Of a stretch of DNA of 62,000 bases, positions 1-12,400 are shown piece after piece. How positions within the stretch are numbered: the first letter of the stretch is position 1; each line of letters opens with the position of its first letter. The DNA is taken from positions 13,785,001 through 13,847,000 of the forward strand of contig NC_092570.1 in NCBI RefSeq assembly GCF_037975245.1, read 5' to 3'. A program made the translations under genes and the position numbers. Under the pieces are notes generated by a model, which was not told the origin of the DNA, did no database searches, and worked only from the letters and a program-made list of their open reading frames with translations. This DNA comes from Apostichopus japonicus. Its lineage: Eukaryota > Echinodermata > Holothuroidea > Aspidochirotida > Stichopodidae.

Positions 1-997
1 AATGCATCGATTACGTCATGATGATATGCGATTACGTCATCATCTCGTTGCAGAAGACGGCGAGTGCTTTATTTTTATTTTATTGCATTGTTCAAATCAA
101 ATCTTTTCAATTAATGCAGACGTTGAAATAATAACTAAAGTTTAGATTTATATGGTACGAATCAATGCATCAACCAATTACGCGACACATCACCGGAACT
201 AATTAGCCACGAGACATGCTAAGCAGACCAATTTAAATGTCTCATAATCCCAAGGTTTATTTTCTTGCTTTGTTAAATGAAGTAGGAGGAGGGTGGGGGG
301 GGGGGTGGGGGTGGGGTGAAGTGCGCTCATTCCACAATATATTGTTCATACTTATAAAATATTCATACCCTTCCTATCGTTATTACATATGAGTGTAAAA
401 CCATGTATATGCCGACTTCGTAAAACAATGCGTTGCAAATGTGATTGATAATAACAGCGAACCGCTTTTTGCCAATTTCGTTGTTTTTTTTTCAATTTAT
501 AATTTCTATAGAATTTATATTGACAGATCCATTCTTTCTATTCCAAAGATTCTCATGCCTTGTTCAAAAACCTCCAAATTCAGATAAGGCTGCTTTTCAC
601 ATAATAAGAACATTTTCCACTCTAAGAGTTATGTGGTCACAGCATTGTGGTATGTTATACTCCAGGTGCTAAACCAGTTAACGTTCACATTAATCAACAT
701 TTTCAAAAACATCGGTGAGTTTGTGTTTGATTCCATAGCCGGCTAAAGTAAGATCTTTTGCACCCACGCAGAAGAAATCCACGCAGTTCCCATCTGAAAT
801 GATATCCCAAATTGTAAATCCGAAAAAAAGCTTAGCATGTAAATTAGAAAAAGCCACCCGATATGAAGTGTAAGTTATAAGTCATTCAACTTCTCCTACA
901 TGCATTTGTGGCTGATCAGCGTGATAACTGCATTCCAAGCCGAACTTATAAAATTATAATGAAAAAATGTTTGTATCTAAATTAATCGTGCTTGAAA
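1..997. other. Gene-free stretch
   Basis: I see no coding exon, RNA gene or recognisable element here. The one notable feature is a G-run around 287-317 on an otherwise AT-rich background. The short open frame at 445-672 has no homology that I recognise and no codon-like character. Confidence 0.6.
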
Positions 998-1454
998 TTA
1001 ACAGCTATATATATTCAGATGCTTTGAGCATGTCCTCCAACGCCCTTGAAAATGTCAGAATCACCATATGTTAATACATTTAATGAAAATGATTGAATTA
1101 CTCTTAAATTAATGCAGATACTTATAGTGCATTAAATGCATTAAATTTTACCAAATATGTTTAAACGTGTGGACCACGTAGGTGGAATCGCCTCCCCGGG
1201 TCCGCCCGCCCTGCTATTACGCCACTAAAATTAACAGCTTTAATATATATTCAAATGCTTTGAGCATGTCCTCCAACACTCTTGAAAATGTCAGATCACC
1301 ATATGTTAATACATTTAATGAAAATGATTGAATTACTCTTAAATTAATGCAGATACTTATAGTGGTGGCTATGTGTCTATCATTAAAGTTTACAAAATAT
1401 GTATAAATATGTGGACCACGTAGGTGGAATCGGCTCCCCGGTTCCGCCACGCCC
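998..1454. repeat. Tandem duplication, ~227 bp unit, two copies
   Basis: The block starting at 998 (AATTAACAGCTATATATATT) recurs at about 1229. The two copies share long identical stretches, including GCATGTCCTCCAAC, the CATATGTTAATACATTTAATG region, TTAATGCAGATACTTATAGTG and GTGGACCACGTAGGTGGAATCG. Each ends in a GC-rich CCCCGG/CCGCC tail. They differ by substitutions and a short replacement near the middle (around 1130-1150 versus 1360-1385). This is an old tandem duplication or a dimeric repeat of unknown family. Confidence 0.85.
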
Positions 1455-2750
1455 CTGAGTCATCCAGTGCAACCGAGTTGGAAAAAAATTCGAATGATCC
1501 CGAGTTCTTTTGTTTTTTAAAGAAGATTCACCCAAATAGAGCTTGGGCACGAATGACCAAACAACTTGGTCCACTTTCAACTCTAGTCCCCTTACATCGA
1601 GACTTTACCTGTGTGGTAATCATGACGGTGTTAACATCAAGTGAGGTAAAACGAGGTCCTTCGCGATAGGGGAATAGAAAGGTACTATGTATGATCTCGA
1701 GCAAAGGTCGGTGAGCGATCTATATTGCCAAAAAAAAAAAAACACAAGAAGAAAACACTCCGTTATTTGAGAAGTTTTATAGCTGCATGAACTCTTGGCT
1801 CCAGTCCGATGCCAAGTCCCGAGTATTTTTGCCATGTCCACCTGATCCTGGTGCATGGGAAGGGTGATAATTCCCCATTCTGAAAACACTAACTGAGCTC
1901 ATTATATTTGCCTCCTCGCACAGCCGATTCATATGCTAGTTTATTATACTACTGTACTGTAATATTTAAAAAAATATATATATATATATATATAAAATTG
2001 TTATCATAATATATCACTGTACAGTGTTATATTATATGCAACAATATTATTGTGGATGTTTTATAATATGATACAATATGATTGTATGATACCATGTGAA
2101 TGGGGTGCCTCGTATAGGTACAAACCGTGCGCCCACGTTACTTGTCTGTCAGGTTTTTTACACATAATGTAAAGGAAAATGTAATCTGGTTTGTACGTCA
2201 CTGCAAATCTATGTCAATCCAAATCTAATTTTTTGTTATGTAAACTTTCCGATGAACACACGCTCTATTTGTGCCGCCCCCCCCCCCCCCCAAGGAAGGC
2301 ATTTCTGCCCTTTGTCATGAGAGTGTTAACTTACAGAATCATTCATTTTGTCTTCAAGAATATCTGTTTTCCGAGATGAAATCCGCAATAAAATCTTCCG
2401 TTCAAGCGTTACATAAATTCTGACGTCATCATCGTTTAATGACGTCATAAAGAAGGACATAAATGTAAAGCAATACACCACCGGCAAAGTGAATCTTTTA
2501 TAACTCAATTTATTTTTATATTTTTCAAACAGATCTTCCCGCGTAAATGCGTCCACATAACGTCAAGCTTACGGGAGTGTCTGAATGTCAATAAAATTCC
2601 AAATATAATTTGTCGATGTTCTGTAAAAGGGCAGGACGTAATGGTGGTATCATTTGTTATTATTGTTTGCATATTAGTTGGTAAAGGTTTGCTACCAGCC
2701 AAGGTCGAAACAACCCTCACGAAGGAAATTGTATTATATATTTTCATACA
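1455..2750. other. Gene-free stretch with a short TA tract
   Basis: No exon or transposon protein is visible. It contains an A-run at 1730-1742, a short TA microsatellite at about 1973-1995 and a C-run at 2277-2291. Small open frames overlap on both strands and look random. Confidence 0.55.
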
Positions 2751-2751
<1 letters not shown>

Positions 2752-2809
<58 letters not shown>

Positions 2810-2906
2810 TATATATAAATATATATATATATTATATATATATATATGTTTATATATATATATTAATATATTTATATATTATATATATATATATATACAT
2901 ATATAC

Positions 2907-2937
<31 letters not shown>

Positions 2938-2967
2938 TTATATATTAATATATTTATATATTTTATA

Positions 2968-3036
<69 letters not shown>

Positions 3037-3068
3037 TAATATATTTATATATTTTATATATATATATG
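2752..3068. repeat. TA-rich microsatellite
   Basis: A ~315 bp run of TA dinucleotides, broken by occasional AA, TT, GT and AC steps. The 132-codon open frame across it (Tyr/Ile repeats) is a by-product of the repeat and not a gene. Confidence 0.95.
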
Positions 3069-4234
3069 CAAAAAAATGTACTCACTTTTTTTGTGCCCAA
3101 CAGCCTGTAGCAGAATATTTGAGGTACAAAAAAAGGCTAATAAACGTTTAATATTCTTGTTGAACTGAATTAGATCGCAAAGGCAAAACAAAAACAAAAC
3201 ACCCTAAAAAAAAAAACCTGAAACCCACCCCTTGTTCCGGTCTTCCGAGGCCCTCTTCCTCTCCACTTCCATCCATTTCACTGTTCTCCTGCCCACAGTT
3301 CTTTACAAGTCTTGGATTTACAGCCTGAGGCAAGACAAATTTCATTCCTGACAATAATTTGTCGTCTCGTTTTATATCCTTTTTATCTTACATGGAGGTT
3401 TATACATGTCTTCAAATTCTCTTGTATTTTCCCCTTCTCTTTATAATTCCTTTCTCTCGGAGTTTAGTGACTTTAATCCTGCACTAGCATGCCGAAAGGG
3501 TAAATTTGCAAGTATTAGATGACGAGTTATTCATTTCAGTAAGTAAGATGATTTCTAAAATTAGGAAAAGTTTAGAATCAAATATCGCTGCTGAATGCTT
3601 TTTGATATATATATTTCTGAAATATTGATGGAATGAAATATTTAGAGTGCTGTGGTCGTGAATCTATGACTGGGGTATTCTTAACGCGATACGTACAATA
3701 ATATTCTCATTTTGATATTCATCAAAAATTTTTTTTTTTACTGCAAGACTATCTTGGGCTTATAGTAAACCTGCTTCGAGCGGGGTTTTTTTGTTGTATC
3801 TCAGTCACAATTTTAACAACTTTACCGACCCCCGTAAGAAAGAAAATATAAGTCCCTAAATAAAGATGATGTTGATAAATTAAAACACCCATGCACCAAG
3901 ACTTTTTCCATTTTAATAACTCAGTATTACCGATGGGGACGGGTATGGATTCTGCTTGATTTTGATATAATTATCTGACCACGAAGCATTTTTTATAACT
4001 AATATTAATGATATGCAAAACATACCAAATGTATACGTTTCCACATTTTCGACCCTTATTCTATTTCACCTGAAGCAAAATTGTCTATTGTGTCAAGGAC
4101 TTTGTTTCCGTAGTGCATATGATCATGCATATTCACAAAATTAGTTCAAAACAAACAACATTAATTTAACATAGAATAAAACAGATATGAATTCTGATAA
4201 TAAACCCCCCCCCCCCTCCCCTAACTAAAAAAGG
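3069..4234. other. Gene-free stretch
   Basis: I see nothing recognisable. It contains short A and T runs and a C-run at 4205-4217 directly before the LINE fragment. Confidence 0.55.
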
Positions 4235-5209
4235 TACCATATCTTCGACTTTTCATCCGCCTTTAACACTATCCAACCACATATACTTGCCAATAAGCTC
4301 ATTGAAATGAAAGTCCCGATCGGCCTTGTTCAATGGATAATGAGCTACCTCACAAACCGTTCGCAATCCGTTAATCTCAGCCCAACCTGCCGCTCCAGGA
4401 TTACCTCTTCTAATACTGGGGCGCCCCAAGGTACAGTTCTGGCACCGTTTCTATTCACGCTATATACGTATGATGCCAGATCCTCGGAGAAAGGGTGCTC
4501 ACTTATTAAATTTGCTGATGACACTGCCTTGGTGGGATTAATCAACGGGTCTGAGGACAGTGCCTACCACAACCAAATACAGTCTTTCGTTCAATACTGC
4601 GACTCGAATTTCCTGGAACTGAACGTTACCAAGACGAAAGAAATGGTGATCGACTTCCGGCGGAATGCTAATCCCCCACCACCAGCCATTATTAAGGGAA
4701 CTCCAGTCAAACGTGTCGAGTCAAATGTATACCTTGGCGTGACTTTGAACAATGATTTATCATGGGGGGATCATATTGATACCATTGTTAAGAAATTGAA
4801 TTCCCGACTTTATTGCCTCAGGAAAATGTCAAACTTTAATGTTCGCTCTGAAATTTTGGAAATGTTTTATAATGCTACAATTTGTGGGGTCTGGCGTTAT
4901 TGTCTTATATGCTGGGGTGGAAATGTAGTTAATTCGGAAAGAGATCGCATCGATGGAATTAAAAAGAAAGCGGAGGAGGTGATCGGTACTTCCCAGCCTA
5001 CGGTAGACGAAGTTTATTAATGCTTACTCCAGAGTAAACTTGACACTGTGTGGGGGGACAGTGCCCACCCACTCCATGACCATCTCCATGACAGTTGCAT
5101 GAGCAGGAGCAGTGGGAGACTGAGACTCCCATGCTTGAAAACCAACAGACACCGTAATTCATTCATCCCATGTGCAATTCAACTTTTCAACAGCAATCTC
5201 CAACGTTAA
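4235..5209 (+). pseudogene. Reverse transcriptase remnant (LINE ORF2 C-terminal part)
   Basis: One continuous frame runs from 4235 to the stop at 5207-5209, broken by a single in-frame TAA at 5018-5020. The 63 codons after that stop still read as the conserved LINE C-terminus (…LRLPCLKTNRHRNSFIP…), so the stop is a late disabling mutation rather than the natural end. The acidic pair of the catalytic FADD box is intact. The N-terminal half of the reverse transcriptase and the endonuclease domain are absent, so this copy cannot be active by itself. Confidence 0.88.
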
Positions 5210-5338
5210 TTTCTTACCCTCTTACTATATTATCTGTACAGTCTTATATTTTTCTATCATTTGAGAATTTTTATAGTACGTGCGAGTACACGAATTTCCA
5301 CTTTGGATCAATCAAGTTTTACTTACTTACTTACTTAC
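4235..5338 (+). mobile_element. 5'-truncated non-LTR retrotransposon (LINE) with ACTT tail
   Basis: A reverse-transcriptase frame is open from about 4235, upstream of the first ATG at 4307. It enters directly at motif A (FDFSSAFNTI, with the catalytic Asp). Motif B follows (GAPQGTVLAPFLFTLYT), then motif C (FADDTALVG). The thumb and C-terminal region reads YLGVTLNNDLSW and later RLRLPCLKTNRHRNSFIP, typical of CR1/L2-like LINE ends. The palm N-terminus and endonuclease are missing, so the copy is 5'-truncated. The 3' end carries an ACTT tetranucleotide tail (5319-5338), as in LINEs that end in microsatellites. The clade is not certain. Confidence 0.9.
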
Positions 5339-5388
5339 ATATTTATATCGATGTCATTCAAATAAGTAATATATGTCATTATTTATCA

Positions 5389-5997
5389 TGTTACGAGGGC
5401 CCATTGTAGCCTAACGCTAGTCACTGCTAGTGAGAAACCTAATGTTATAATGTGGAGAGTAATTGAAATTGCCTACGTGATAAATCAGTATTTGAGAAAT
5501 TAGGTCGGGTTAACGTCAGGATGTTATTTATGTAATGAACAATGCACGATTGTTCTGGTATATTCCTTATGATGACGCGCTGGTCACGGGTTAACATCGG
5601 TTTACGTGAGATCGCGTGTAAGCTGTGCACATCTTCGTGGATTCTCTGGAATCTTCGCGAGGTGTGCGAAGGACTTCCGCGAAACGTAGAGACCGGGTCG
5701 CATTGTTACTCAGGTGTATCGAGAAGGCTCTGGAGGATTCTTGACATGGCGAATCGTATATAAACCCGCCCAGATCGGAGAGTTTCTCAGTTTCTGTACG
5801 AATACAAGCGACGACACATATTATACCATTCTACTATATATCGTCAGTGCTCAACTACCATTAGTTTCTGAGGGATTGAGATATCGATACTAAGATTGAT
5901 TCTACACTTCCATTCAGAAGTTTGAAGAGGACTTTGCTGTGAAAATACAGTTTTCCAGTCTTTATTTCGGAGAAGGTGAAGAATTTCTGTCTCCGTT
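5389..5997 (+). mobile_element. Left part of an interrupted LTR with heat-shock-like promoter
   Basis: It begins TGTTACGAGGGCCC right after ATCA (5385-5388). The matching end, CGTAACA followed by ATCA, is at 16683-16693. TGTTACG and CGTAACA form a perfect 7 bp terminal inverted repeat, as expected of an LTR, and ATCA fits a 4 bp target duplication. This part holds a TATATAAA box at 5757-5764 preceded by heat-shock-element-like arrays. It stops exactly where the CACTCTAA terminus of the inserted element starts. No gag or pol is found, so this looks like a solo LTR. Together the two parts would be about 1.1 kb. That the two pieces were once one LTR is inference from the termini and flanks. Confidence 0.7.
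5648..5764 (+). promoter_or_regulatory. Heat-shock-element-like boxes and TATA box in LTR
   Basis: At 5648-5660 there is GAA-tc-TTC-gc-GAG, close to the nGAAnnTTCnnGAAn heat shock factor site. At 5723-5745, GAA, CTC, GAG, TTC and GAC follow each other at exact 5 bp steps, giving a five-unit but imperfect element. TATATAAA follows at 5757-5764, about 12 bp downstream. The arrangement is that of a stress-inducible RNA polymerase II promoter. Function is inferred from the motifs only. Confidence 0.6.
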
Positions 5998-6150
5998 CAC
6001 TCTAATAAAGGCCGGTTCAATTTTTTGAACCTTTTCCCGGTTCAGAATATTTCGAACCGATTCGGTTCATATTGACCCCGGTTCTGTTCATCCCTCAAGG
6101 ATCATTTTCAAACCAGTTCAAACGTTTACGGTTCAATAACTCGTTTAGAG
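5998..6150. repeat. Left terminus and subterminal GGTTCAA repeats
   Basis: After CACTCTAA there are at least six copies of GGTTCA or its complement within about 150 bp, for example GGTTCAATTTTTTGAACC (6013-6030) and GAACCGATTCGGTTC (6054-6068). Similar clusters occur at 15915-16180. Such short inverted and direct motifs are where CACTA transposases bind in plants; here the role is inferred. Confidence 0.75.
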
Positions 6151-6354
6151 GTATGATTGGCTTGTTTATATCACGTGTATGCAGATGTTGGCCTGCAGCA
6201 TATGTATGTGTCGCGTCGGTAGAATTTAACTGCATTTACGCGGCAACTGTATATCAGCCCTAACTTTAGACGACTGTATCACCCGCCGTTATCCTGTTTT
6301 TTCGTGTTCGTTCGGTGTTGTTGTAGCTTGTGTTTCTCCGAAATTTTGAAGTTC

Positions 6355-6418
6355 ATGGATTTCGTTGAAGAAAAACTTCGTGAGTGGGGCCTAGAGAGAT
6401 TCCTGCCAGCCTTTCAAG
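6355..6418 (+). CDS. SAMD3-like exon 1 (start codon)
   Basis: The ATG at 6355 opens MDFVEEKLREWGLERFLPAF, a SAM-domain-like first helix. The exon ends in phase 1 at CAAG|GTAATT. It joins in frame to exon 2 through a GAT codon. The start is chosen because it is the first ATG in frame and sits close to the left terminus of the element. Confidence 0.6.
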
Positions 6419-9400
6419 GTAATTTTTTATAAACATTAGAGCGGCGCTAGGCCGAACGCCTAGCCTAACGTTGTTGCCGTACTTACTTGTTGCTGCAACA
6501 AGTGTAGGCTACACACAGTAAAGCACTTGAGTTGTAGGCCTAGCCTAACGTTACGTTAGGGCCTCCATTAACCCTTTCCAGGCCAGCCCTAACATGTACA
6601 GTGTGCATTGGCTAGCCAGAGCACTTTTCAAATATTTTAATACTGTCAAACAGTTTCAGGAAATTATTTATAGAAAAAAATTGGTTGCTTGGATTCATTC
6701 GAGGTCTAGGCCTAGGCCTACATCATTTTTGAAGATAAAGACCTTGTCTTTCCATTTCTGGAGGTGAAAATGAGCTAGGCCTAGTAAATGATGTCACACC
6801 AATCCAAGATGGCCGCCGAAATTAAAAATGGTGGACAAAATTATACTGATGTTGCACTTAGCACCAGGGCTTTAGGTAGGATTGTGCTGGTACTGGCAGT
6901 GGTAGGGTGTGGTTTATGGAAAGCAGGGTGTTGCACTTGTTGAACGCTTTGCGCAATAGCGTGGGGTCAAGGGGCCCGCTTATGAAGCGAAATGAAGCGA
7001 TTTGGTGCACTTTACAGGCCTGAGATGGCGTTAAAATGTGCTCTGAAAGTGCAATTTTTTGGGGAGCAATATTAGTTTTAGCAAGAAATAAGACATACTG
7101 TACATAAAATGAATAAAAGGTTTTAAAAGAAATTACCTTGTCTTAAATGTTGACCTCTGTCAAAAATGTATGTATAGTAAATTATAGTACACTAGTACAG
7201 GTAAAGGCTTTGTCATGGCTTAAGATGTTAAAAAACAACTTTAAATAATAATGAATCGTAACATATTTTTATGTAAACTGCAATTTTTTTATTTTGCTCT
7301 TTGCATTTTACTTGTCTCATAACTTATTAATTTATTAAAAGAAAATAAAACGTCGAGAAGAAACTCCACTATTTCCAATGCACCAATTCACATTCTTTAA
7401 AATATCATTGAGCCATGTCCGGTTGAAATTATAAAACCAGCAACAAAATCAATTTTTATCGCGCCCGTTGTCAGTTTGCACACCATAAACTGCGCGAAAG
7501 TAGTTTAAACCTACCACAGAAAATCTTTAATTATTTCACATAATTACAACACAGGTACATAAAGGTATTCAAACTGTACTACAAAAATTAAATTCAGTCA
7601 GCAAAACAGCCTGAATGAGTGAAGGTTAACCGTTTTTCGAAGTTAGGCTCCCAGTTTAGGCTAAGCATTTAGTACCCTATTGCTATCTTTGGGGCGGTAA
7701 AGTGCGCAAACTTACGTCGGTTGACAAGCAACAATAAAATTTCGTCCACCAACCTCTAATAAACTATCTATCGTTAAATCGACAGGTGGCTTGCTTGGCC
7801 TAGCCTGGGCCCTAGACCTACAAAAGGACGTAAAGTTATGCATTGCGCCATGAAAATAGCATCACCTAACCGGTACTTTCAGCCTACATACTTCGGTTAG
7901 AATGAGTTGTTCTAACCGCTCAGTGACCCCATCTTTTAGACATAAATTATACCATACCTTAGTAAAAAAGTGAAGCATAGTCCGTTTCATTTTGCAAGCC
8001 TGCGTTCTGGACTTCTCGTTACGAAAAAAATGTCTCCGACTGACACTGTTCGACTCGATAAAAATTCGGCCTATAGCTTGGCTTAGTAAATAATAGTACC
8101 ATACCTTGCGAATTTTATGTGTTCCGTCCTGGAATCTCCCAGCGGATCTCTTAACATTCCAATCCGCGAGGCCAGATGATTTATATACACAACTTTTAAT
8201 TGGTTGCTGAAGTTGGTTTATCTCCGTACAAAAAAACCCATCCTAACCGGGGAAAAAAAACGAGCCACTCCAACTGGTGATGGGTGATATATACAGATTT
8301 GGACTGTGATCTATCATATGCAACAGTGTCTGTTTCTTGATCGAGGGAAACTACACACTATATCAACGGGGGTTAACTTCGTGTTGGTCGTCGAGCAAAA
8401 AATTTACATCGCCACTCGCGATTTTGTTTTTCATGGTACAGTTAGGCCTTGCCGTATGTTGTTGTATCCGGGACTCTTTGTATTTTTATTACGCACGTGG
8501 TAACATTTTTGAGAAATGTCACATCGCTCGACGCTCGGTGTATGAAGAATGTACATAGTTTTTCTGTGAATTCCATAATTTTGTGCAAGTAGTAACGGCA
8601 GCTGTGTTTTTTCGTTATTATATATTTATATATTTATTTTTGAACAACTCAATTTAGCACGGCTTGGTACAATATAGTAAGGCCGTGTTAGGGATTATAG
8701 GCCGTGTTTTTTGTTAGTTAGGCCGTGCCAAACACGGCCGCGCGTCCGACTGGCAGGGGAGAGCGGATGGCCGTGTAGTACGGATCTGAACTCTGGATCT
8801 TAGGATAGCTGGTTCGGGTCCTCCTTGGGGCTTTTCGGTGTGTCTCATCGTCGCTCAGTTGAGTTAGTTCAGTACCCTGTAAAATTTTATCTCTGCTTCA
8901 GCAAATTGCGACACCCCCCACCCCCCCCCCCCCTCCTGGCCGCTGTCAGTTGGTGCAAGCTAGAGAATATCATCTCCTCATTTTATCAAGCGGTTAGCTC
9001 AAATGGTAGAGCACCCGCTTTCGCCTGAAATTCAAACCCAGAACAAGTCTTGCTGAAGACTTTAAAAATGGAACATACTGCCAGCGTTCATGGTGCTCAG
9101 CATTAAGTACAGAGTATGAAAGACGAACCAGTGATGGAAAAAGATGGCGCAGATAAAACCATGACGAGTTAAAAGTGAGCTCAACTTAAGAACCAAACCT
9201 TTCATTTTAATTCATGAACCCTTCAATTCCGGACCACAATTTGGAGCTTCTTTGAAGGCCGCTAGTCTGTTTAATGGGAATTATTCTTTATCTTTCCTAA
9301 GATATGCCTGAGGATGCTGACATGACTGCTATGATTAACTGGCTAAAGCACCACAATGCACCTGCACAACAGGTCACTGAAATGATGAAGCAGACTTGCC

Positions 9401-12400
9401 GGTACCGTGCTAACAAGATACGGACTGAAAAAGAAAGGCCGCTGCGTGAGCTATTGAAGGAATATCCACGGCTCATCGATACGGATGGAATGGTAAGTGT
9501 GACAAATTTCAGTAAATCATAGGAGCATTGGCCAGAAAGACCCCTAACTGCACCAAACTTTTGCCTATAAACACTGGTCTACTCTTGGTGATCAACCACA
9601 AGGGTATCTACCTACCTGCATCAACTATGAGCTATGAAACTATCTTGGCGGTCTACTCCCATGTTTTTTCACTGCAACATCCCCATACTTTTCAAAATGT
9701 TACAAGTAGTTTCTCGAGTTAGACATTAACTAGTCGGAGAAAATAAATTTATTACACTGGGTGGTTTTTACTTCTTTGTGACTTTGTTCAGCCTGGTTGC
9801 CCTATTTTATGACCATTTTGTTGTCACGAATAAACAATTCTGTGCCCCTTCACTTGCCCGACAAAGAATACGCATACTATGAGGAGGCCTCTTAGTAGGC
9901 TTCTGCACAGCGTTTGGCTAGTTCGTAGAGTCAATCAAACTTCATTGAGCGGCTAATATAGTGGTTAAATCTTGGCTTCCAAAATTCTGAGGGTGGACTG
10001 CTGACATGCCAGACATTATAAAGTGCACTTGGTTGTCTGCCAGTTGGCATGCCATAAACTGCATAAAATGCCAAACCGCATCGGGGGTGTTCAAAGAATC
10101 AGACAGCTACGCCAGTTAAAAGGTCTACGTGAACTATGAATGATCTGTGACAATTCATGTCACCCTGGGGCACGAAGGGTTAAATATTGGCGCAAAATGT
10201 ATGTGATCTGTTTAGAATTACAACATGTTTTCCCGTTGTGCTATCTGTTACAGGTAGAGCAGGATTTCAGGATTCTGTTCCCGGAGCTGTGCGATTCCCT
10301 CTATATGAAGTGGCCGGGATTCTGTACAAAAGTCATACAGTATGCCGACCGGCAACTGAAGTGGAGACCCCTGTTGAACTTACGTGGGATGACAGATGGG
10401 GGTGAGTAAAGCATTATCTCAACTATAACGTTTTCCCTGGCAGGAGACCTCTTAGCATGTGATATATTTCTACCACACTTGTATGGTGAGCTCTTCTATC
10501 AGGTTGTGTTCATCAAACAACCTGAGAGCGTTAAGGGGCATGTGTTCTAACTAACTTGTTGGTGGTGGTTACATTCCTTCCCACCCAACCCCCTATAATT
10601 GTGTAATGTTATTAAGATTATTCCTAGAGCTGTACAATGCACCCATTCCTTTGTTCCATGGAACCACTAAATTGTAATCACTTGCTAATGGAGAGCGGTT
10701 TGTATATTTGGTGTATAACTTTCGAACCAATTCTCAGCACTTTTTGTCGATCAGATGCTCTCCAATAGCCTAATTTCTCAAATTGCTAGCCTTCTTGTTT
10801 CTTTGTAGTCTTCATATTTATTAGCAGCCTTTGTGTGAACGACTGACAACAGATTATTTCTAGCTGAATGAATATTACTATGCAGGGACAAACTTACAGA
10901 CCTGAAATGTTGGTATGTCGCACAATATCGGCAACTCCATGTTGCAACAATTGACAGTGTCCAGTTGGTTTGGTTGGAGTTTATTTCCTGTTGGTAGGCC
11001 TTGAACTCGCACTGCAAACATTATTTTTTTCTGAAGTTTTATTTTCATAACATATGCAATGGCAATTGTATAATTGTTTCCTTGTATTACAGATGACGAG
11101 GAATCTAACGTTGCACTTCAACTTTTGGGCCTCCTCTTCCCTACTGGAAGTCAGCGGACAGCTGGAAGAAAAGGGCCCGACAAGAGAGCAACAGTAGAAG
11201 AAGCTCTTCAGTCTTTCATTCAAATTGAGGAGGTGAGACATGAATCGCTCTTCTGTATTTGGAAAGTAGTTTATTTTCATCTTGTGCTTTATGTACTATA
11301 GCAATGTATGATGCGTGCTTGACATGATGATGGTACGATAGGTACTGCTGTTTGTGACAGAGAAGCTGGTCATTGTGAGTGAGTGCCAGTGTAAGGCTTG
11401 GGACCTATAAGGTTTTTTGATGATGGAATGTACTCTGCAGTACAATTTTGACATGGAGATTGCATAGAAACAGACAGACCACACCTTGAATGAATCGGTA
11501 ATGCTTAATGTCCAAATGTCATTCAAAGTGTGAATGGAGACATTGTTTGAAATGGGTTTTATTCATTCATTTTTTTCATTCAAGGCTAAGATTGCCACAA
11601 AGTGCCCTTCAGGATAATTGATATGTGCAACAGCCTATGCCAGTAATGTGGGGAAGAAATCCACAATTAGTATGTCATCAGCATCTGTCATTAATATAAC
11701 TCGTATTTTAGTGGCAATTGCTTTTCCCCACCCCACCCCTAAAGCAATGTTGTGGGTGAAGGAAACATCTGCAACCTACCTGACGGGTAACCCGGTACCC
11801 TCGTTCCATTATTCTACCCGATGCAATCACTACTTATTAGGGATATCGCTCTTTCTAAAGACTGGAAGGTGTCGATCAATATGCAGTGGCGGGAGTGTGG
11901 CTTAGCGGTACAGTGCCTGCTTTGCATGCGAGAGGTCCCCGGTTCGATTCCTGCCTGTCAATTCTGGGTAAATTTTCCAGAGGTGGCTGCAACTGCAGTT
12001 GTGATGGACGAGGTCTTCGACTTGAATTCCTGGTTCTGCCGAGGTCTGGTGGACTTGTGAAATGGTTGGGGTTGGTGAACGGGGCTCTTGAAATAAGTCT
12101 CGCTCATCAGCTGTAAGCAGTGACGCTGGACAGCTCCCGCTCCTCCGGGTTCTGAGAAAGTGGTCAGCTCCTGGAGTGCACTGTCGTCCGTCGGATGGGG
12201 ACGTTAAATGGCGGTCCCAAGAGCAGGATGGGATTGGATTGGTTACACCCCTGCCTCGACGTCTGGGCACTCTTCGAAAAGAGAAGGCGAGTTATCATCC
12301 ACGCCCAAAACCAGCCAAGGTTCCTCGATGAGCCTTCAGGCTTTCTGAACCCTTAGTAACTAAACTAATATATTTTGTTCTATTGTCTTCCAGATTGGTA

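Larger units (their letters stand above)
6419..9301 (+). other. SAMD3-like intron 1
   Basis: A 2.9 kb intron inside the transposon-like element. It contains repeated TAGGCCTA palindromic motifs (6440-6790), GGCCGTG repeats with a hairpin at 8660-8775, a C-run at 8913-8933 and a tRNA-like SINE head near 8990. I searched for the missing SAM exon with matching phase and did not find a convincing one. Confidence 0.6.

Noticed and set aside
5998-6152. Independent small MITE at the left LTR break (ending TTTAGAGG near 6151)
   Set aside because: The inner end matches the CACTCTAA terminus poorly, and the LTR does not visibly resume after it. A single large insertion explains both break points and the shared ATCA flanks better.
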